From positions 1 to 64,000 of the forward strand of contig JBMYWH010000003.1 in assembly GCA_049607205.1 (NCBI GenBank): a DNA stretch of 64,000 nt. The letters are read 5' to 3'. The notes beneath the pieces were generated by a model. The model saw only the letters and a program-made list of their open reading frames with translations. It was not told the DNA's origin and ran no database searches. Shown here in pieces: positions 59,538-64,000 of this stretch (the first letter of the stretch is position 1; each line of letters starts with the position of its first letter). The position numbers were made by a program, and so were the translations under genes. This stretch comes from JBELHR01 sp049607205. Its GTDB lineage: Bacteria > Bacteroidota > Bacteroidia > Flavobacteriales > Flavobacteriaceae.

Positions 59538-60077
59538 ATGGAAGAAAGAACATTACTCAGTGCTGAGGAAATCGATATCATTTTAAACCGACTTGCTTGT
59601 CAGCTGGTCGAAAACCATCAAGACTTTGAAAACAGTGTCCTTATTGGTCTTCAACCTAGGGGAAGCCATTTGGCAAAACGCCTCAAAAGCCTCTTGGAAT
59701 CTAAGTTCAATATCAACAACATTGACTTAGGGTTTCTCGATACTACCTTTTTTAGAGATGACTTTAGAAGAAGAGATCAACCCCTGGAAGCTAATTCAAC
59801 GCAAATTGATTTTTTAGTGGAAGGAAAAAGAGTCGTTTTTATAGACGATGTTTTATTCTCAGGAAGAAGTGTTAGAGCAGGACTTACCGCAATTCAAAGT
59901 TTTGGAAGACCTAAGAGTATTGAGCTCTTAGTCTTCATCGATCGTCGTTTTTCTAGAGACCTACCCATACAACCAGATTATAAAGGACGTCAAGTAGATG
60001 TACTCAACAACGAGAGAGTCACTGTTACATGGAGTGATTATGATGAAAAAGATCAAGTTTTAATTACAATTGACTAG
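59538..60077 (+). CDS. pyrR: PyrR: pyrimidine regulatory protein / uracil phosphoribosyltransferase
   Basis: 179 residues, phosphoribosyltransferase fold. The PRPP motif is RVVFIDDVLFSGRSVRAGLT; the N-terminal ILNRLACQLVENHQDFENSV and the flexible-loop region with TTFFRDDFRRRDQP are typical. In Bacillus it attenuates pyr operons by RNA binding; here no leader long enough for an attenuator precedes the operon, so the enzyme activity or another mode of control may matter more. First gene of pyrR-pyrB-STAS-like-rnz. Confidence 0.95.
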   Translation: MEERTLLSAEEIDIILNRLACQLVENHQDFENSVLIGLQPRGSHLAKRLKSLLESKFNINNIDLGFLDTTFFRDDFRRRDQPLEANSTQIDFLVEGKRVVFIDDVLFSGRSVRAGLTAIQSFGRPKSIELLVFIDRRFSRDLPIQPDYKGRQVDVLNNERVTVTWSDYDEKDQVLITID

Positions 60078-60078
60078 A

Positions 60079-61014
60079 ATGAAAACACTAAGTGTACCCC
60101 ACCTACTCGGAATTAAATATCTAAATAAAGAAGATCTAGAATTAATCTTTGAGACTGCGGATCAGTTCAAAGAGGTGATCAATCGTCCGATTAAAAAAGT
60201 ACCTTCTTTAAGAGACATTACTATAGCAAACTTGTTTTTTGAGAACTCCACGCGAACTAAACTATCTTTTGAACTTGCTGAAAAAAGACTTTCTGCAGAC
60301 GTAATCAACTTTTCTGCCGGGCAATCTTCTGTTAAAAAAGGAGAAACTCTAATTGATACGGTCAACAATATCCTTGCGATGAAAGTGGACATAGTGGTGA
60401 TGAGACATTCAGACGTTGGAGCAGGTGTTTTTCTATCCAAGCATGTGAATGCAAAAATTATCAACGCTGGTGATGGGACTCATGAACACCCCACCCAAGC
60501 CTTATTGGATTGTTATTCAATTCGTGAAAAATTCGGATCTGTAGAAGGTAAAAAAGTGGTTATTCTTGGAGATATCCTCCATTCTAGAGTAGCGCTTTCA
60601 AATATCTATGCCCTGAAATTATTAGGAGCTGAGGTCATGCTATGTGGCCCTACAACCCTAATCCCTAAATATGCAAAATCCCTTGGTGTAAAAGTTTCTC
60701 ACAATCTTGAAGAGGCCTTACAATGGGCTGACGTGGTCAATTCATTGCGTGTTCAAAATGAAAGAATGGATGTGAGTTACTTCCCCTCTACCAGAGAATA
60801 CGCTAAGCTTTTCGGAATCAATAAAGAAATTTTAAGTAAATTAGATAAGGAACTGGTCATCATGCATCCCGGGCCAATCAACAGAGGTGTAGAATTGACT
60901 AGTGAAGTGGCAGATGCGGATAACGCTATAATTTTAGATCAAGTAGAAAATGGAGTAGCCGTGAGAATGGCTGTTATTTACTTATTAGCTCAACAAATAC
61001 AACACAAAGGATGA
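60079..61014 (+). CDS. pyrB: Aspartate carbamoyltransferase catalytic subunit
   Basis: Second step of pyrimidine synthesis. 311 residues from ATG 60079, 1 base after the pyrR stop. The carbamoyl-phosphate loop is NLFFENSTRTKLSFELAEKR, the SAGQSSVKKGE loop follows and VIMHPGPINRGVEL is the aspartate loop. No pyrI regulatory subunit is near, so it should be a pyrI-less trimer. The next gene overlaps by 4 bases. Confidence 0.97.
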   Translation: MKTLSVPHLLGIKYLNKEDLELIFETADQFKEVINRPIKKVPSLRDITIANLFFENSTRTKLSFELAEKRLSADVINFSAGQSSVKKGETLIDTVNNILAMKVDIVVMRHSDVGAGVFLSKHVNAKIINAGDGTHEHPTQALLDCYSIREKFGSVEGKKVVILGDILHSRVALSNIYALKLLGAEVMLCGPTTLIPKYAKSLGVKVSHNLEEALQWADVVNSLRVQNERMDVSYFPSTREYAKLFGINKEILSKLDKELVIMHPGPINRGVELTSEVADADNAIILDQVENGVAVRMAVIYLLAQQIQHKG

Positions 61015-61346
61015 AGGTAGAACAACAAGACAATTACGTATTAATCACCCCATCAACGAGTACTTTTGAAGTTTTTAGAGAAAAATTCACAAATCAAAAA
61101 AAACAATGGGAATCAAAACATGTGGTTCTCGATTTAATAAACATAGAAGACCTTTCCCAAGGAAATCTTGCTTCATTCTTACCTTCGGTAATAGAGCATA
61201 AAGCAACCAAAAGCTCCTTTGTCATTCTCACCTCGGGAATTGACATTGATGAGTTAGAAGAACAAGGAATGAATATTGCACCTACCCTTCAAGAGGCTGA
61301 AGACTTAATGGAAATGGAAGCAATAGAAAGAGATCTAGGCTTTTAA
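61011..61346 (+). CDS. STAS-like conserved protein between pyrB and rnz
   Basis: 111 residues; reads like a small alpha/beta STAS fold: MKVEQQDNYVLITPSTSTFE, HVVLDLINIEDLSQGNLASF then ATKSSFVILTSGIDIDELEE. No serine in the phosphorylation position of SpoIIAA-type proteins can be identified with certainty. It overlaps pyrB by 4 bases and stops 3 bases before the rnz start, so it is part of the operon. The pairing with rnz is seen in many Bacteroidota; function unknown. Confidence 0.72.
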   Translation: MKVEQQDNYVLITPSTSTFEVFREKFTNQKKQWESKHVVLDLINIEDLSQGNLASFLPSVIEHKATKSSFVILTSGIDIDELEEQGMNIAPTLQEAEDLMEMEAIERDLGF

Positions 61347-61349
61347 ATT

Positions 61350-62264
61350 TTGAAAAACAAACTCACAATACTAGGATGTCACTCTGCGACTCCTAGAGCT
61401 GGGGCCTTCCCCAGCGCTCAGGTTTTAGAGATGAGAGGTAGATTCTTCCTCATCGATTGTGGAGAAGCCACTCAAATGAGAATTAGAGAGCAGAAAATTT
61501 CCTTTAATAAAATCAAACATATTTTTATCTCCCATTTACATGGAGATCACTTCTATGGTTTGGTTGGCTTAATATCTACTCTAAGCCTTTTAAACAGAGC
61601 TCCAGATCTTCACATCTATGGACCAAAAGGAATTAAAGAAATCATTTTACTTCAATTAAAACTAAGTAAATCTTACACTAAGTTTCAATTGTTCTTTCAT
61701 GAATTGACCTCTGATCAGCCTGAGCTAATTTTTGAAGATGAAAAACTCCAGGTAAGTACAATTCCCCTAGAGCATAGAGTCTACACTAACGGTTTTCTGT
61801 TTCAAGAAAAAACAAAGGAGCGCAAGCTTAATATGTCGGCCATTGACTTAGAATCAGAAATAGATATTTGTGACTATCAGAACATCAAAAACGGAAAAGA
61901 CTATATCAAAGAAGATGGGACGATCATCTCTAACGTCGAACTGACTTTTGACCCTGAAACTCCTAAATCTTATGCCTATTGCAGTGATACGGCCTATAAG
62001 CCAGAGATTTGTTCAGAAATCAAAAAAAGCACCTTGCTTTATCACGAAGCAACCTTCTTAGAATCTGAAGCCAATTTAGCCGAAAAAACTAAGCACAGTA
62101 CAGCCTTACAGGCTGCAAAAATTGCAGATCAAGCAGAAGTAGGCAAACTACTTTTAGGCCACTACTCCAATCGCTATCCAAATACGGAAGTATTTGAGCA
62201 AGAAGCAAAAAGTATCTTCAAAAACTCGGAGGCCGTACATGCAGGTCAAACGATTTTATTTTAA
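61350..62264 (+). CDS. rnz: Ribonuclease Z, TTG start
   Basis: 304-residue metallo-beta-lactamase-fold RNase that matures tRNA 3' ends. The zinc motif is HLHGDH with His62, His64, Asp66 and His67, followed by the HEATF (Glu-Ala-Thr-Phe) and GHYSNRY segments. TTG at 61350 is the only sensible start because the fold begins with KNKLTILGCHSATPR within 10 residues of it, and no ATG lies nearer than the MRGRFF further in. It ends 4 bases into the convergent CoA-binding gene. Confidence 0.95.
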   Translation: MKNKLTILGCHSATPRAGAFPSAQVLEMRGRFFLIDCGEATQMRIREQKISFNKIKHIFISHLHGDHFYGLVGLISTLSLLNRAPDLHIYGPKGIKEIILLQLKLSKSYTKFQLFFHELTSDQPELIFEDEKLQVSTIPLEHRVYTNGFLFQEKTKERKLNMSAIDLESEIDICDYQNIKNGKDYIKEDGTIISNVELTFDPETPKSYAYCSDTAYKPEICSEIKKSTLLYHEATFLESEANLAEKTKHSTALQAAKIADQAEVGKLLLGHYSNRYPNTEVFEQEAKSIFKNSEAVHAGQTILF

Positions 62265-62629
62265 TACTGTCCAGTACTTAATAACACTAATGAACAAGCC
62301 TCTTCAACCTCAATTCCTTCGGCTTGGAGAAGCTTGTAGAACTCAGGGTTTTCGGTTCCCGGATTAAAAATAACCCTCCTTGGAGACAGGTCTAATATCG
62401 GTCTATAAAAAGATGATTGTAAGGAAGGTCGCACATAAAGACTTACCGTATCAACATCCCATTGGGCATTCCATATGCTTTCTATTTTCAAGCCCTTCAC
62501 TTCACCTTTACTCTTCCCAAAAGGGATTACTCCTAAACCGTGTTTCAAGAGCTTATCTACCAACAAATTAGCATAACGTGTTGAATTAGCAGAAACCCCT
62601 AGAACTAAAGTTTTATCGTCTTTATTCAT
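62261..62629 (-). CDS. CoA-binding-domain protein
   Basis: 122 residues, a single Rossmann-like CoA_binding_2 domain: TLVLGVSANSTRYANLLVDK, GLGVIPFGKSKGEVKG, and VSLYVRPSLQSSFYRPILDL, then FNPGTENPEFYKLLQAEGIE. Such proteins bind CoA thioesters or act as YccU-like modules; the ligand is unknown. It is divergent from the TonB receptor gene and convergent with rnz. Confidence 0.87.
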   Translation of the reverse strand: MNKDDKTLVLGVSANSTRYANLLVDKLLKHGLGVIPFGKSKGEVKGLKIESIWNAQWDVDTVSLYVRPSLQSSFYRPILDLSPRRVIFNPGTENPEFYKLLQAEGIEVEEACSLVLLSTGQY

Positions 62630-62647
62630 ATACTAAAATTTAAGTTA

Positions 62648-62666
62648 AACAGTGTTAAATACTGTT
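62648..62666. promoter_or_regulatory. Dyad in the TonB-receptor control region
   Basis: AACAGT (62648-62653) and ACTGTT (62661-62666) are perfect inverted repeats with a 7-base AT-rich centre; a palindrome ACGTACGT (62691-62698) lies further down. The position, between divergent genes, suggests an operator for the TonB receptor. No -7 element is clear. Confidence 0.35.
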
Positions 62667-62736
62667 AATCTACGTAACAAGATACTGAAAACGTACGTCT
62701 TCATAGCATAACCAACCAAAAATCAACCAAACCAAC

Positions 62737-64000
62737 ATGAAGACTTTTATTCAAGCTCTCTTCTTAGTATTTACCCTAGTATCACAAGCCCAAATGTCCG
62801 AAGAATACCTTCCAAAAAAAGGAAGTATTTCAGGCCAAGTAAGTGATTCGTTGACTACAACGCCACTCCCTTATGTAAATGTTGTTATTAATGATCTTAA
62901 TAAGGCCATGATAAGCGGAGGAATCACTAATGACAATGGGGTATTTCAAATTAAGAACTTAGACTTTGGAAATTATACTTTAAGCGTCCAATATATGGGC
63001 TATAAAACCTTCACTACTCCTTTCGAGTTGACTAAGGAAAATTTCAAAATAGACCTCGGAGTTATCCATCTTCAAGAAGATTCAGCTCAATTAGATGAAG
63101 TAGAGATTCGGGCAGAGACCTCCACGGTAGAACAAAAAATTGACCGAAGAGTAATTAATGTAGGAAAAGACCTTACTGCAGCCGGAGCTACTGCGGCTGA
63201 ATTGTTAAACAATGTACAGTCGGTTACCGTAGATTCTCAAACAGGGAACATCTCTTTAAGGGGAAATGAAAATGTAAGAGTTCTCGTGGATGGAAAACCA
63301 ACTAATGTAAGCCCAGCTCAAATCCTTCAACAGATTCCTTCCTCTTCAATAAAAAGCGTAGAGCTAATTACAAATCCTTCTGCTAAATACAATCCAGAAG
63401 GAATGAGTGGAATTATTAATATTGTCTTACATAAAGGTGCACGTATTGGATTCAATGGAACTCTAAATGCAGGAGTAACTCAGGGAAAAAACACACGATA
63501 CAACGGATCTTTAGATTTAAACTACAAAACGGGAATTGTGAACTTCTTTGCAAACTATGGATACAATTATGGAAATCAAGAAAATCATGGTTATGTTGAT
63601 CGTCCTGAGGATGATTTACTGCAAGAATTTGATTTTTTGAACACCAACAGATCTAATTTATTGAAAGCCGGAGCTGATTTATATCTGAACGATAAAAACA
63701 CGGTTTCCTTTTATGCCACCTTAAATGATTACAAAGGTACTAATCAAGGTACGACCATGATTACTGAAAACAATCAACTCAATTTTAACAGTCTTTTCAC
63801 CGCAGAACCGACGAATCAAAGTGAAACTTACAATTTAAACTATGCTCTGGATTTTGACAAAGAAGGTCATAATATTGAACTAGAAGGGACTTGGTCTTCC
63901 ACTGATGCTCCTGAATATGCAACATACCAAGAAGAACTAGACCCTAACAATCCTAATCAAAACTATATTAATGACGTCACAAACGACCGTTCCAATTCTT
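62737..64000 (+). CDS. TonB-dependent receptor with CarboxypepD_reg domain, N-terminal part
   Basis: The frame is open from ATG 62737 to the window end (about 421 codons), so the gene is cut. A Sec signal peptide (ending SQAQ) is followed by a CarboxypepD_reg domain with SISGQVSDSLTTTPLPYVNV, GVFQIKNLDFGNYTLSVQYM and GYKTF, then the plug: LNNVQSVTVDSQTGNISLRG, NVRVLVDGKPTNVSPAQIL and AKYNPEGMSGIINIVLHKG. The barrel then begins. This is the outer-membrane beta-barrel family 3 type, not a SusC. Substrate not evident. Confidence 0.9.
   Translation, partial: MKTFIQALFLVFTLVSQAQMSEEYLPKKGSISGQVSDSLTTTPLPYVNVVINDLNKAMISGGITNDNGVFQIKNLDFGNYTLSVQYMGYKTFTTPFELTKENFKIDLGVIHLQEDSAQLDEVEIRAETSTVEQKIDRRVINVGKDLTAAGATAAELLNNVQSVTVDSQTGNISLRGNENVRVLVDGKPTNVSPAQILQQIPSSSIKSVELITNPSAKYNPEGMSGIINIVLHKGARIGFNGTLNAGVTQGKNTRYNGSLDLNYKTGIVNFFANYGYNYGNQENHGYVDRPEDDLLQEFDFLNTNRSNLLKAGADLYLNDKNTVSFYATLNDYKGTNQGTTMITENNQLNFNSLFTAEPTNQSETYNLNYALDFDKEGHNIELEGTWSSTDAPEYATYQEELDPNNPNQNYINDVTNDRSNS

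Overview
The window looks like a chromosomal segment of a Bacteroidota bacterium, most likely a marine member of the Flavobacteriales. The DNA is AT-rich. Many genes follow the Bacteroidota housekeeping promoter (a TAnnTTTG element at -7, sometimes with TTG about 20 bases upstream), and Shine-Dalgarno sequences are mostly absent. The gene set also fits: two TonB-dependent receptors cut by the window edges, many SxxC lipoproteins, carboxypeptidase-like regulatory domains, type III glutamine synthetase, a BlaI / M56 peptidase pair with a TonB-plug-like tail, the DUF2007, DUF349, DUF368 and DUF5522 families, and a fused cobalamin-dependent acyl-CoA mutase. I see no phage, transposase, CRISPR array or rRNA operon.

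Layout. 1-7.9 kb: end of a TonB receptor, an M1-type metallopeptidase, a UMF1-type MFS transporter, an alpha/beta hydrolase, an exported MsrB, and an octaheme cytochrome c / TPR lipoprotein followed by a small YdeI-like remnant. 8-16 kb: core information and cofactor genes (ffh, folD, queE, cmk, thrS, infC-rpmI-rplT); infC appears to start at ATA. 16-22 kb: prfA, purM and a divergent pair of unrelated glutamine synthetases (GSIII and eukaryote-type GSII). 22-26 kb: a Ca/Na antiporter, the BlaI/BlaR1-like pair behind a double operator, two small conserved proteins and tRNA-Arg(ACG). 25.9-27.1 kb: a small accessory spot next to the tRNA, with three copies of an 81-bp structured repeat around an orphan lipoprotein gene. 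27-38.5 kb: a penicillin-acylase-family enzyme, a gene remnant, two related carboxypeptidase-like-domain proteins, an ArsA-type tandem ATPase with a coiled-coil partner, two DEAD-box helicases and a TIM-barrel lipoprotein.

38.5-41.4 kb is an AT-richer surface-polysaccharide cassette: two Stealth-type sugar-phosphate transferases and a family 2-like glycosyltransferase. It is followed by a promoter and terminator that enclose no reading frame, a candidate small RNA. 41.8-47.6 kb: clpS, prmA, tpiA, an oligopeptide-type ABC permease, pyrF overlapping a BtuF-like protein, a 49-residue DUF5522 protein and a DUF4136-like lipoprotein. 47.6-53.3 kb: hutU and icmF. 53.4-59.4 kb: DUF349, aroE, two tandem DUF368 membrane proteins (the family recently linked to polyprenyl-phosphate recycling) and a TPR protein. 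59.5-64 kb: the operon pyrR-pyrB-(STAS-like)-rnz, a CoA-binding protein and the start of another TonB receptor.

The candidates for something undescribed are the 81-bp repeat / orphan gene spot (25.9-27.0 kb), the orphan transcript at 41.45-41.61 kb, the ArsA plus coiled-coil pair without other ars genes, the ATA-started infC with a foldable rplT leader, and the hairpin abutting the octaheme cytochrome start codon. No single large new system is evident; most of the window is ordinary core genome.
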